Source: Protula sp. h YS-2021 (taxonomy: Eukaryota; Annelida; Polychaeta; Sabellida; Serpulidae). From it: a stretch of 64,000 bases of DNA. This document shows, in pieces, positions 22,718-35,815 of this stretch. The position numbers and the translations under genes were made by a program. Position 1 is the first letter of the stretch. Each line of letters begins with the position of its first letter. Location: NCBI GenBank assembly GCA_949752745.1, contig OX457031.1, forward strand, positions 44,518,269 to 44,582,268, given 5' to 3'. Under the pieces are notes generated by a model, which ran no database searches, was not told where the DNA came from, and saw nothing but the letters and a program-made list of their open reading frames with translations.

Positions 22718-25150
22718 AATTGGTCCCAAACTTTATTCTTTTGGTAAGTTTTAAGGGTAAATAATCTATCACCGTTCTTTATCCTTATTTTTAGTGGCTC
22801 ACGTGCCGCTTCTAGTCGTGGAGTGTTTTAACTAAAGTGTCTATCAATTTCTGTATTTTTAAATGGATATTTTGTTATTTTTTTGTGTTGTTATCCCAAT
22901 TTTCAGAAATATATAAAACATATTTAAGATTTTTATTTAAATATCAGATACACATAATGAATTTTTTGTGAGGAATTTTAGCAAAAGTTGTACAAAATTA
23001 AAATTGGATTGGTGAGTTTTCTACATGCGGGACGCGGAAGTGGAATTCGTAAGTGCAAAAGAAATAAAGGCACAGTAAATTCAAGTACATCCGAACTACT
23101 TTGTGCCACGTGACAGGCTGTGAGACAGCGCGTGAGCGTTGCCATGTGACAGGCTGTGAGACAGCGCATGAGCGTTGCCATGTGACAGGCTGTGAGACAG
23201 CGCGTGAGCGTTGCCATGTGACAGGCTGTGAGACAGCGCATGAGCGTTGCCATGTGACAGGCTGTGAGACAGCGCATGAGCGTTGCCATGTGACAGGCTG
23301 TGAGACAGCGCATGAGCGTTGCCATGTGACAGGCTGTGAGACAGCGCATGAGCGTTGTCATGTGACAGGCTGTGAGACAGCGCATGAGCGTTGCCATGTG
23401 ACAGGCTGTGAGACAGCGCATGAGCGTTGCCATGTGACAGGCTGTGAGACAGCGCATGAGCGTTGCCATGTGACAAGCTGTGAGACAGCGCATGAGCGTT
23501 GCCATGTGGCAGGCTGTGAGACAGCGCATGAGCGTTGCCATGTGACAGACTGTGAGACAGCGCATGAGCGTTGTCATGTGACAAGCTGTGAGACAGCGCA
23601 TGAGCGTTGCCATGTGACAGGCTGTGAAGCAGTGCATGAACGTTGCCATGTGACAGACTGTGAGACAGCGCATGAGCGTTGCCATGTGACAGGCTGTGAG
23701 ACAGTGCATGAGCGTTGCCATGTGACAGGCTGTGAGACAGCGCATGAGCGTTTCCATGTGACAGGCTGTGAGACAGCGCATGAGCGTTGCCATGTGACAG
23801 GCTGTGAGACAGCGCATGAGCGTCCAACAAGGACATAGTTGATGTCAATCTTAACGTAAGAGAATGACTTATCTTAATTGTCCAACAATAAGGCCTCATT
23901 TGGACTTAGTTAAAGCGACAACGCTTGGCTAAAGTTTTATCAATGCGATCCAGTTAAATGGTAAAACATGCAAATAGCCGAAACGTTGTTGAGGTGGCCT
24001 TTTTGTCATATCGAACTGAACTAGCACTGAGCAACCATTATCTTTCGTTTGTACTTCATTTTTACTTAGAAAATTTTACTAGTTAAGATATTTATTTATG
24101 GGAAAGGATGAAACACGGCAGAGAGATTATAATGACCTGCCACTTTCCTGCCTCTTTCTAGAACACAGGGAAGAATAATGAATTTTAAAGTAAACGTTGA
24201 CGATTATATTTGTTTCGTGTCAAATTTTACTTCCGGTGATTTGAACATAACCCGTTTCCACATCTATATGCTTTCTGGCTTGCATCGGTTTTGCTCTGCG
24301 TTTAAAACTATATGAAGTAGACAACTATATTGACAGTGTTAATAAATAGCTCTTGTTGTGCACAGGGCTGCGTGTCTGAAAAGAAAACGCTACGGAAGCA
24401 CTAAGAAGGAGTGTGAGGGTAAATGTATTTGATCGCGAAATAGGGGGCCGTAAAAAATCCGGATTTCCAAGGCAAAATCTTCAGTATCGTCCAGTGATAA
24501 CAAGATGCCAGTGTGAAAACGCTTGTGACAGTTTTCATGTTTGTCCGCTTGATATTCGCAGTGCTTAGGGAGTGACTTAATGTTAATTCTATTTAAATAA
24601 AGTGTTTGTAATCAAAGTTTGATTGGGGTAGGGCAGAATATCCGAAAGTTCATTGTCTATATTTTTGTCATTACTGTTTGTTCCAACATTAGTGAAATTC
24701 AAGGCACTCGGTTGAACGGTGTTATCCTGTACTCTGCTATGCTGTAACAGACGAAAGTACAGATAACTATATCAGTATTTGTGTTATTCATAGCTTTTCA
24801 CCGCCGCTTAGATGCATTTATCATTTAAGAGTATTAAACTTTAACATACAGACATTTATATTTAACAGTAACATTTTTTAGTGTTTTGTGTCAGAAAATG
24901 GCATTGTTTTGATTTAATATCACTACACTTACCTGGCTTCAAAGCTATGCAATTTAATTACAGTCAAGATATTGTACATACTGTTGAAAATCTTCGAATT
25001 GTATTCATATGTTTATATGTAAATACTAATTTTATACATAACTTTTAAATGTTATTAATATGATAAAAGATATATCTATGTTTTGTTATCGTATATAACT
25101 ACAAAATTGAAAATATGGTCACACATCGAAATGTTATACGAATAAAATTA
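22718..25150 (+). other. 3' UTR and downstream flank of the SRCIN1-like gene
   Basis: No further coding. AATAAA hexamers near 23063, 24596 and 25140 are candidate poly(A) signals. The first would exclude the 36-bp array from the message and the later ones would include it. Long AT-rich stretch from 24600 to 25150. Confidence 0.6.
23101..23825 (+). repeat. 36-bp tandem array, 20 units
   Basis: Unit is approximately TGCCATGTGACAGGCTGTGA then GACAGCGCATGAGCGT; the translated frame gives CHVTGCETAHER exactly 20 times. Only scattered single-base variants, so it is recently homogenised. Several frames on both strands are open simply because 36 is a multiple of 3. It lies ~380 bp after the SRCIN1-like stop. 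Confidence 0.97.
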
Positions 25151-26215
25151 TATATGTGTACTTTTTAAACAAAAAAAAACGAGGCTGCTTAAGATACCTG
25201 CGTTTCATTACCCCCCCCCCCCCCCCCCGGAAACACACACATCCCTACACGTTCGAGGAGAGAAATGTGATACAGCTGATAGTGATTCCTAAGTCGTGTT
25301 GTGTTGTGTTAACCACGCATGTGAATAAGATACCTTTCCAACGGGAAGTGGGATCGATTTTGAACCCTCAGTTACGCCTTTGGGTGATACTTCGGTTCGA
25401 TCAAGTTTTCGAATGCGTATTATTGTCAGGTGACATCCCAGCCCTCCTCAAAAGTAATTCTGGTGAACTTGTGGGATATATTCCTCGGTAAGGTGTTGAG
25501 GATGTGCTTTGCCTTCTTTGAAAGGAACGTGCGTGGGACATCATGTGACGCCGACGAATATTAGGAGTGTGGTGCTGAGACTTTCGCACTTGAAAACAAT
25601 TTATCAGAAAGATGGAAGGAAACTGTTTTGGGATTGTCCGTCTGTCCGTTGTTCAATCGCGGACTACTCACACCGTGGTAATCCGTTTTCTGTGATATTT
25701 GGAATATAGATACTTACCAAAGTGGATAGGTGACCGCCATTTATATTTGACCTTGAACCAATTTCAAGGTCACAATGGATGCCACCTTGAATATTTACTC
25801 TTTCTTGCAAACATGATAAATCAAAAACTACTTAACAAGACTTGAACAGTTTGAAAGCACGGTCGGAAATGAATTTAGAATCGATCAAAAATTGCAAACA
25901 GCTGAGGCCGCTATCTTGCGTTTCTTAGAAACATGAGAACACTACCAAATTTTAAACATTGTTTAACAACCTGAAAGTTACGCTCGGACCTGATGTTGGG
26001 ATGAATACAAAAGTTCAAAATGGCGACTAGCTGTTATCTTGGCTTTCATCCACAATTTTTGTTAAAACAACTCGGAAACTATTTTGCCAATCATCACCAA
26101 GTTTTAAACATTGCTTGTGACTTAAAAATGCACACTAGGGTGCACTAATGCTACGCTCTGTGTGCTTACGATTGCACAAGGCCACAAGGATGTGGTTTGT
26201 TCCAATGCCATGGAG
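25151..26215. other. Intergenic, no gene
   Basis: C run at 25211-25228. 25730-26120 has degenerate ~150-bp units containing 'CTTGAA(C)AG.TTGAAAG' and 'CAAGTTTTAAACATTG'. No coding recognised. Confidence 0.5.
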
Positions 26216-26217
26216 TA

Positions 26218-27047
26218 CAGGGGCCCCTCGTTAATTCGTACTCCTCGGAACCAAGGGAAAAAGTACGAATTAACCGAGGGTACCAATTAACCGGGGGTCA
26301 AATTTTCGAATGGACAAAAAACAACAATAAACCTTCAAGCCTTGCGCGCTTTCGAGCAGGCTCAAATTGGCTGGTTTCAACATCATTGATTATTTAAGCC
26401 TTATTCTTTATCCATGAAGCATGTGTATTTTTAGGTACCCCGTACTCCGTCATTATTTCAGTTCTGGTTTTTGAGCCACTCGTTATTTACTTTTAACACT
26501 CTGAACTTAAGGTTCATTGTGTAATCATTGTTTTTTCGATTTGATGCCATTTTGCAAGTGGAAATGCTTGACCTCTGTTCACAATTTACATACACGCTCC
26601 GGAGCGCGAAGTGTCCACAGAAAACAAACGGCATCTTAAGCTGCTGCATAGTACGTGGCAGACGTGCCCCCGATTAGTGGCCAGTGAAAAAATGCTGTGC
26701 ACACTAAGACACTCGGTGTATTAAGTAGACGATGTCAGTCATAATCCCTAAACCCCCACCATTACTGCCCCCCAATGCGCATTATGCAACCCCTTCAGCT
26801 CGCTACACATGATGCCTGAGTAACGTGTTGTTTTAACGGTGTGGCATGCCTAATCCGTATGTTTCTGCATTGATAAAAGACCGGAATAAAAAAAATAGAG
26901 GGTAAATTTTGGGACGAATTATCCGAGTCCTCGTTAATTCGTACTTTTACATAGAAGTGAATGGGTCCCAAAATCGGGACCGACGGAATTGGTACGAATT
27001 AGCTGAGGGACCGAATTAACCGAGGAAGAATTAACGAGGGGCCCCTG
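26218..27047. mobile_element. pogo/Tigger-like DNA transposon remnant, 830 bp
   Basis: Terminal inverted repeats start CAGGGGCCCCTCGTTAATTC and end with the reverse complement; a TA sits at both flanks (26216-26217 and 27048-27049), the Tc1/mariner-superfamily target duplication. Internal subterminal copies of 'GAATTAACCGAG'. On the minus strand 26550-26458 encodes MASNRKNNDYTMNLKFRVLK and a little more, resembling the start of a CENP-B/Tigger helix-turn-helix. The catalytic domain is absent, so it is non-autonomous. Confidence 0.82.
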
Positions 27048-27287
27048 TATTATGATAATACTACCAGTTGTTTCACTGATAAATACGGTGTTATACTCAA
27101 TTCCGTTTGGGAGCTAAGTTCTGCACGATGGTTTGTATTTGTAGTTTGACATAAAATTCAATAGCCTTTCTGTTTCGAAGTAAAATTTAATTCTGTAATA
27201 AAATTTGCAGCATGTGATACAGAAGCAGACAAAGCAAACAGGTTACAAGTAGCTATAATGGTAGTATGGCACTGCTGTAATAATAGT

Positions 27288-27400
27288 TGTTGTGTATATG
27301 TGTAGCCATTGCGATACCTCGGTTGTAATGAAACGGCGGCAACTTTGCGTCTATGTAATTTTATGAAGTGTTTCCACGTGACCACCTCGCATACAGAACA
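27288..27400 (+). repeat. 5' LTR of Ty3/gypsy-like element
   Basis: About 113 bp, TGTTGTGTATATGTGTAGCC ... CATACAGAACA, matched by 31343-31459 with roughly one difference in seven. Starts TGT and ends ACA. Followed by ATGGCGACGAG, where a primer-binding site is expected. Confidence 0.75.
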
Positions 27401-27529
27401 AATGGCGACGAGAAAATTCTGTTGCGGTGTACCAAGGAGGTTGTCAAGATCTGGTGGAGAAGTAAGGCGCAGAGGAGAGTGCCGAAGATAACGGAAAAGT
27501 GAGTGTTTGCTAAAGTTGACTGCTGAATT

Positions 27530-30500
27530 ATGGCATTACTGATCGGACGACTGGAGCCCTTTTATGAGACTACTGGTCACTGGGAGCTTCACAAAGAGAG
27601 GCTAGAGCAGTATTTCATTGCCAACGACGTGGCCGACGAGAAATAGTTGCTGCAGGAGCATCTCAGTCCCAAGCCTAACGTGATAGCAGAGAGATACCGG
27701 TTCTACAAGCATCCACAACCGAAGGGTGAGTCGATGACAGATTGCGTGGGTGTCCTCCAGAAGTTTAGTGAGCATTGTGAATTCGGCGAGCGTCTGGCAG
27801 AACATCTTAGAGAGCAACTGGTATGTAGTATTAAGAGCGAAAATGTCCTGAAAAGATTGTTATCGGAGAAGAATTTGACTTACCAGAAGGTTAAAGAGAT
27901 AACCATCGCCATGGAAATGGCTATGAAGGATGTATCAGAGATCCAAAGAGCATCGGCAAGTGTTAACAACACAGGCCATGGTCCCGAGGATTGCCGTTTT
28001 GAGGACGAGAAATGCCACAACTGCGGTAAGAAAGGCCGTATTAAGAGAAGATGCAAGGTGAAGAAATCAGGTAAATTATCTTCTAAAGGCAAAAACACCG
28101 GAACAGACCAATTCAAGAAGCGAAAACCATACAAGAAAGTTTCTTATGCTGACGACAATGAAGTGACCACTGAAGGTGAGGAATCTAATATCGACAGCAC
28201 TTCCTGTTCCAACCCCGGATCAGTCCTAAAATAAACGGTAATGGTAAAATGGAGCTTCATACGGGATGTGCGCTTTCGATAATATCGAAAAGGGGTTGCA
28301 AGGGCCATCTTGGTAAATTGCAGAGAACAAATGTTGTTTTGAAGACCTACGATTGAGAATGTGCAAGGCCAGAGGGATACGTGAATGTTCTGGTGGAACA
28401 CGAAGGTAAGGAACATCGTTTGCGGCTGTATATTCTTCACGGGTAGGTCCGCCTTTGTTCTATAGAGATTGGCTCCGACACATAAAGTTAAACAGGCACT
28501 AAATCAAGTCCATACGGATGACTCAAGGTAAGAAGAAGTTAGACCACCTTCTGGAAAAGTACAGTGAGTGTTTCGGAAAAGATTTAGGTGAGCTGAAAGG
28601 AAAAACTGCGAAGTTGCACCTCAAGTAAGGAGCTACCCCTAAATTTTGCAAACCCAGACAGGCCCCATTTGCAATGAAGGACAATTTCGACAAGGAATTA
28701 GACAACATGGTGAGTAAATGAAACCTTTCACCGGTAGAATGAAGTGATTGGGCTGACCCATTGTCCCAAGTCTGAAAAAAGACGGTTCTGTCAGGATATG
28801 TGGCGATTTTAAGGTCACTGTCAATCCACAGCTCAGCGTTGACTCGTACCCACTGCCTACGATTGAGAGCATGTTAGCAACATTGGCAGGGGGAGAGAAA
28901 TTTTGAAAGATAGACCTCAAAACGGCATATCTTCAAATGGTAGTGGACGAGGAATCAAGAAACTACCTGACTATCAACACCCAGAAAGGACTTTATTTTC
29001 AACCGCCTGGCGTATGGTATTTCCCCAGATGCATCCATTTGGCAACACGCAAGTGAACAAGTTTTAAAAGGTATCAAAAACGTGCAGTGTATTTTGAACG
29101 CTATGATAATCACCGGTTCAGATGATGACGATCACCTACGTACCCTCGAGAAAGTCTTCCAACGGTTAATCGAATACGGCCTCAAAGTCAACCCCAACGA
29201 ATGTGAATTTTTCAAAGATTCCGTTGAATTGGCCGTATCGTCGACAAAAACGGAATCCACAATACCGATTCAAAAATCAAGACAGTCACAGCTCCAAGAA
29301 ATGTTTCTGAATTACGAAGCTGGGTCGCCCTGGTGAACTACTACCACCGCTTCCTACCCAACTTGTCTACAATACTACATCCATTGCACCAGTTGCTCCA
29401 CAAAAAAATCAGAAATGGCTATGAACAGATTCATGCGGAACGGCTTTCAAGAAAACGAAAGATCTCATTACATCTGATCTCGTTTTAGCACATTATGATC
29501 CGAAATATCCGCTTCGACTGCACTGTGACACCTCATCAAAATGTTTTTCGGGTGTTATTTGACATACCTCCCCAGATGGAAGCGTACGCCCCATTAGTTT
29601 TGCACTCCGGAAACTGTCAAAAACTGAACAAAATTATTCTCAAATCGACCGAGAGGCCCTCAGCATTGTTTGGAGCATCAAGAAATTCAACATGTACCTG
29701 CTTGCCCAAAATATACTCTGTTTACCGACTGCAAAGTTCCACCAACTACGGCTTCTTGGATGCAAAGGTACGCCATTTTTCTTACTGGCTATAATTATGA
29801 AATTGAATACCGAAAGACAAATGAACACGCCAAGGTTGACGGTTTAAGTAGACTACCCCTACCGGTAAGCCAAAAAATTTCATCAGAAGAAACAGCAATA
29901 TTCTGTGCTGCCCTACTCTACAGCTTCCCGATTTCATTGAAGCAAATTGCCGAGGCAACATCAAAAGATCAGGTATTGTCACGAGTTAACGAATTTACAA
30001 AAAATGGCTAGCCCGCAAAAGTTGGAGAAAATCTTTCCCCTTGTCGTTCACACGAATCAGAATTATCCATTTCACAAGAGTCTCTGCTGATTGGAAACAG
30101 AGTTGTGATTCCGGAAAAGTTGAAGAGAACCTTCCTGCAAGAACTGCATAGAGCCCATCCTGGTATGGTGAAATGGAAAAAAACTGGCTAAATCGTACAT
30201 TTGGTAGCCCAATATCGACAAAGCTATCGAAACGCAAGCGGAAATGTGCCCACGTTGCTTAGAGATAAGCAAAACTCCAACAAGAGCTACATTTCACCCC
30301 TGAGAATGGTCAAGTCTTCCATGGAAAAGGATCCACATTGATTTCCCAGGACCTTTTCAAGGCTATATGTTCATCATAACCGCGCAACGGTTTAACAGAG
30401 CGTATGGTTCAAAATTTCAAATCGATGAAACGCGAGCCTTGTTCCATACACGAGAAAGTTGCCAAATTTCTACTGATGTATCGCTCAATTAAAAACGCAA

Positions 30501-30830
30501 CTACCAACGAGACCCGGCATCGTTATTCCTAGGACGTGAAATCAAAACAAGGCTGGATTTAACAAAACCCAATTTACGTGACATCATTTACAGAAATGCA
30601 AACACCAATGAGGAATTTCAACGCCATTCTTTTAGTGCGGGTGATGAAGTGCTTGTGAGGAACTATCGACAAAAGCACGAAAAATGGACATTTGCCGTTA
30701 TTTCGCGATAAATCAGGAAACGTTAGTGAATGAAGTTTTGGTTGACAATTAAATCTGGCGAAGGCACGTTGACCTAATCCGTCCCAACATCCGGTTGAAG
30801 AAAAACCTATCAAGAGCGATATACCCCTCA
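27530..30830 (+). pseudogene. Degraded Ty3/gypsy retrotransposon gag-pol
   Basis: Gag starts MALLIGRLEPFYETTGHWEL at 27530, meets an in-frame TAG at 27644-27646 and then continues in the same frame to 28234 with KPNVIAERYRFYKHPQ and a zinc knuckle CHNCGKKGRIKRRC. Reverse transcriptase fragments follow around 28560-29340 ([20 protein letters not shown]). The usual YLDD-containing strand is replaced by CILNAMIITG, so the catalytic aspartates are gone. RNase H (REALSIVW, about 29650) and the integrase start (HRAHPGMVK, about 30150) are broken by frameshifts and deletions. Not functional. Confidence 0.88.
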
Positions 30831-31342
30831 ACCATCAACCGTTTTACCCAAGCCCTCTGAACCTAGCCTGACAGTAGATCAGGCTATTCCGTGTAGCATA
30901 GCGCCACCTACATCTGGTGAAACCATGACGTCAAAAGCGAAATTCGTTGTTTCTAGCCGAAAAACTGTGACAGTTAAAATTTCAGAGCTTTCTGCCAATG
31001 TTTCACACCCCGTTTCACCTGATTAAGCAAAAACTTAAATTTCTAGTTTCGGTAATCATGTATCGCTATCAGGTTTCTGAAAGATCGCCAAAGAAGTACG
31101 GTTTAGAGGACTAACTTTTAGTTAAATGTCGTGCAGTTGAGATATTTCGCTATATTTGATGATTATTTATTCATTCTAAGTAAGTAGTAACGTTTTATGA
31201 TTTTTAATGTTGTGCAGGTGCTGATTTGATAACTGCTTGTAGTAAGGTTAAAGTGCTGATAACGTTGCTGGTAGCAGAATAGCGGTTAAAGCACAGTTAA
31301 GCAGTAGTCTAGACAACAAGTCTTGTATCAGTACGCGGGTAA

Positions 31343-31459
31343 TGTTGTGTATATGTGTAGCCAGTACGAGACTTCTGGTTGTAAATAAAACATGGCGGTA
31401 ACTTAGCGTCTGTTTAATTTTATGAAGTGTTTCCGCGTGACCGCCTCGCATACAGAACA
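31343..31459 (+). repeat. 3' LTR of Ty3/gypsy-like element
   Basis: About 117 bp, partner of 27288-27400. No clear 4-6 bp target duplication could be seen, which suggests age or rearrangement. Upstream 30840-31340 is non-coding polypurine-poor sequence. Confidence 0.72.
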
Positions 31460-32355
31460 CAAATAGAGGTGGTGTTGCTGAAGATGAATTTCATGGCTCC
31501 GTTTCTCAAGGATTTGATTACAGAAGGATAGATTGAATACTAGTTTTTGCACAAATGCTAAATAATGACAAATTCGTAATGAAACTGCATCTAAAAATGC
31601 AATGCGTAGGTTGTCCATCAAAGCTACGTCCAATACAGCAATTAATTTTGGGAAGGTATAGAATGTGGGAAACTGCCCTACACGAGATTTTCCTAACCAA
31701 GATAATTTTGTGAATTCGATAAAAAACATGTACCATTATGGGTGAATGCAGGTCTCATAAAGTGAATTTGGATGGATTGGATTCCCATTCTAGAAAAATG
31801 GCTGAGGAATTAATGTTATCTTTTGATGTGCTGCGACGATCTATACTTAAAATTAATATAACAGTTTTTCCCCGATTAAGCGAAAATATAGTTTTTCATG
31901 TGAAAATCGATTATTGTTCTTACAGTGAAAAATAATCACTTGTTCTCGTGTCGCATTTAAACTTAATCAATTATTCAGTCATAATAACAAAACATATGGC
32001 TTTGATCCAGAAGACAAATTTTCTAAACGTAAACAAGAAGCCAAAAACTTTCTGTGAAGATACTGGCTGCTGAAGCTGTATTTATGCCTCTTTAAGTTTA
32101 GTGTTTCAAGTTCCAACAGTTGCAATACACAGCAAGCTACCTAAGAAAAAATAATAGGGGTCTCTTTTAAAAATGAAATCTGTGTGTAAGTCGACAAAAA
32201 GTCAGCATAAAACAAAGGTTCGTATCTAATATGCCTTTTGTGCATAGCAGGAACAATTTTTTGTGATTTAGATTTCTTTTTTAAAAAAACGATGGCCGGA
32301 AGACTCATTTGTGCTAATTTTGAATTCCGTGGTGGTGAATTTTGTTGTGCAGTCG
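31460..32355. other. Intergenic, no gene
   Basis: AT-rich sequence with nothing recognised; short ORFs show no family resemblance. Confidence 0.5.
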
Positions 32356-32359
32356 TTTA

Positions 32360-32480
32360 GCTAAGGCAATTTGAGCGAAAGCCAATCCTCCGCTTTCCAA
32401 CCCTGGCTGGTTTCGAACTAGGGACATTAGGATTACAAGACCAGCACTCTATAGACTGAGCTAACCGTCTCCCGTAATTT
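32360..32480 (-). mobile_element. tRNA-like SINE or tRNA pseudogene
   Basis: On the minus strand, GGGAGACGGTTAGCTCAGTC has a good A box, a loop reading CTTGTAA would give anticodon TGT, and AGTTCGAAACC is a good B box. The anticodon stem pairs at only about two of five positions, so I prefer a SINE head or pseudogene to a working tRNA-Thr. Confidence 0.55.
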
Positions 32481-32539
32481 AGACTTTTTTGTATGTATAT
32501 ATATTTGAAAATTTGACTGAAATCGTTTGGCTGTGTGTG

Positions 32540-33710
32540 TGAGCCTGTTGTGAACAAATGTTGTGTGCAAGATATCTCGAGAACAAAAAGCCGGATCGAC
32601 TTCAAGCTTGACCTGTTCATTCCTTGGGCTCATTCCTTCATTCCTTGGGTTCTGTCAACTTTTGACATTACACACTGCATTATAATGGAAGACGTATAAC
32701 GTCGTTACGTTAATATCTCGTGTGCAAAATTTCTCTGCTAAACAGCAGAGAAAGTTCACATTTGGTGGGGTTGTTGCATGGTAGTTCCAAAAGCGCCTGT
32801 CACATTTTATTCGCGAGTATAACGCGTGAGTGCGGCGTATGACATCATCACGTAAAATGTATCTATATTTTGAACACGATCTTGTGTGAAACATATCTCG
32901 AGAACGAAATGTCTGATCGACTTCAAACTTGATCTATTAATTCTTTGGATAAGTCGGACGGTTCTTGCAAATTTTGACGTAAGTTACATAATAATGAAGG
33001 CGCATGACGTCGTTACAAAAGAATCTTGTTTGCGAAATTTCTGTGCCGCTGAACATCGGACAAAGTTCACACTTGGTAGGATTGTTGCCTGGTAGGTCCG
33101 AAAGCGGCGGTCAAATTTTGCATAACGAGTGAGTGCAGCATATGACATCATCGCCTAAAATATGTATATATTTTGAACACGATGTTGTGTGCAAGATATC
33201 TCAAGAACAAAATGTAGACTTCAAACTTGACCTTTTCATTCCCTAGGTAGATCGAACGGTTCTATCAACCTTTTACGCACGCTAAATCGTATATGCGAAA
33301 TTCATCTGCCGTTAAACATGACAGAAAGTTCAAACTTGGTTGGCCTGTTGCTTGGTAGGTCCGAAAGATTCTGTTAAATTTTATCAGCGCATGACGTCAT
33401 CACGCAAAATATGCACATAATTTAGATAAGATTTGGTGTGCAAAATATCTTGATAACGAAAAGTCGTATGGACTTCAAATTTTGCATTGGTGTTCCTTGA
33501 GTCAGTCGGACGGTTCTGTCAGTTTTTGAATGGTGCAGAAGTTAAGAAAGGCGTATGGCGTCATTTGGTTGAAGTCTTATATGTGTATATTTCTCAACCG
33601 CTGAACATCGGATAAAGTTGGAACTTGGTAGGAATGTTGCTTGGTTGGTCCGAAAGATTGTGTCAAATGTACCCGGACGTCATTGGGTAAAAATGTCTCG
33701 ATAACAGAAA
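32540..33710 (+). repeat. ~310-bp (later ~245-bp) divergent tandem repeat, 4-5 units
   Basis: Landmark 'ATATCTCGAGAACGAAA' recurs in diverged form near 32570, 32885, 33196, 33445 and 33690. Each is followed by 'GACTTCAAACTTGACC', a 'GCATGACGTCATC' tract and 'AAAGTTCACACTTGGTAGG'. Units 3 and 4 are shortened. No coding. Confidence 0.8.
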
Positions 33711-35815
33711 ATCGGATTTTTTCCCCTCCAGCAACCTCCCCACCCCCTACCCCCACTTCCCCCTTTTCTTGGCTCTTATAAGGCTCTTATAATTAAGGAT
33801 AATTATTAACTACGCTTGGAATTTTAGCGTTTTCAAGAAGATTCTCCAATGTTCCTTCATTCTTTAGACATACTTGAATACATTAGTTGCACAATTATCG
33901 ATCGCTTCTTAGAGTTCGTGTGATTGACCTTTCTGTGTTACAGCTATTAGCTATTAACACTTACAGCTATTAGCCTGTTTTCATTTGGCTGCCAAGCTGT
34001 TCCACATATGGGAGTAATTACGTAACCGTTCGCAATGTCTGTGAATTACCTGGAACAAGCTTTCACTTTTAAAGTGGGTCTTCTAATACATTGTGTTATG
34101 GTAAGCAGCGCATTATTTGGACACCAAAATTGTGTACCTTATGGCTATAACTACGCTTAGTGCACAAACCCTTAGTGTACCGTTGGCTGAAATGGTCAGA
34201 GCTGCCTTTAGAATCGCACCTGAATTAGATAGCTGGAGAGGGGATCGGTTAAGGCTAGCAAAAAACGCTGTTTCGGTAAACATATTTGTAAGTGCGTTCT
34301 TGACCACCTTTCAGACCCGAATAAACAAAGTGCGTACAGTAAAACTACTTTATTGTAATGACCAACTTCAATACCGGGATAAAAAGGATGTTCAATGAAA
34401 CCTGTTTTAGCCACCACCATCTGAAACCGGACAAACAGACGTGCAATAAAATATGTTTCGTGACCACCTTTTAGATCAAGATAAAACACCTGAGATAAAA
34501 GAGGACTGAAATACCCAAAAATCAAGTTACGTACCTCACTCCGCTTCAAAAATTGGATAAAGGTGATACACAACCTTACATGCGCACCTGGTATTCATTC
34601 ATGTAAAGTAAAATTTCTTATTTTTGAAAATAGCAAATAAAACTTTGTGAATAGGCTGTCGGGGTAAAATAGAAAATGATTAATGGCGAATGATGGGTTT
34701 AGTTGGGGAGATATTTGTTCTTGTTTACAAGAACAAAAAATTAATAGGTGTCGATTGAAAGTGTGTGATATAAGCATGTACTCGTATGTTTTGTGTGCAT
34801 TGGCCGCTGTATTTAGATATACTGTATCATCAACCTTTATTTATTTTGGCTGTGCATGTGATTATACAGCAAGACCCTTTCAGTAGCTAGATCAAAATGA
34901 GAAGGGTCAAAATCTAAGGTTGTAACTTGAATCTACTTCCAGAAATATGTTTGATGAAATGCAGTACAAAGATCATGTGCTGTATCGTTTGCTGCCAGAA
35001 GTACAAGAGCCTAAATGCCTGAAAGATGCAACATAAAAAATCTTGCAGAAAATTTAATACTGACAGATTTGAGAACTCACTGATCCATTATAGTTGACTT
35101 CATTTTCATAACATTGCGCAAGGAAAACATTTAAAACATCTACAAATAGACATATACCCACTTTTGTTCATAAACTATTCTTTTGGTGACTCCAAACAAA
35201 CTTTTATTATTTTGTTTCTTTTAATGATTTTTTTTTGTTTCAGGCACCCGTCAACCACAGCTGTTGGGATGTCGAATTACAAATAGAGGCTTTTGTTAAA
35301 ACCGGTAGGCGTTGTTAATAAACCGGTAAGCGTCGTTGACAAAATGCTCTGGGGTGTGGGGATCAATTTATTTTATGTTACTCTATTTTAAAGATCTGGC
35401 TATTGAATAGCCAATTCAGGTAACGTGACATCGGCGTACACGATTTCTTTCACGATTCCGTTTAGTGTATTTTCCACGCTTTTACGGAAATTCCTATGGC
35501 TAGTTTCGACGCAAATGGTAAGTATCCTCACTGTTGAAATAATATGACCGTTCCACTAGGAACTTTAGTGGGTCAGCACAAATATTTTGCCGGAACGTGG
35601 GCGATAAATAGAGATTTAGAAATATCTGCGGTTTGCAGTAGTTGGCAGTGGACCACAGTTAATTTTACAGAGATTTTTTTGTGTAACGTTCTGTGTAACT
35701 TCTGGCAATCTGAACAACATTGCATCTGAAACAGCTGGAAAATAAGATAAACTGGAGTATGAACTGTTTCTATTCTTGCGGTAGTCCTAGATGATTTGTA
35801 GTCCTAGATGACTCT
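33711..35815. other. Intergenic, no gene
   Basis: Pyrimidine-rich patch at 33720-33770, otherwise AT-rich. Short tandem 'AAACCGGTA(A/G)GCGT' pair near 35298 and 35322. No coding supported. Confidence 0.5.

Noticed and set aside
23101..23838. Long ORFs on both strands coding 12-residue repeats
   Set aside because: They arise from a 36-bp tandem array; no start context, no splice link, and three frames are open equally.
23101..23838. CRISPR-like array
   Set aside because: Repeats are directly adjacent with no unique spacers, and the DNA is animal.
32385..32475. Functional tRNA-Thr (TGT)
   Set aside because: A and B boxes are good, but the anticodon stem does not pair well; SINE or pseudogene is simpler.
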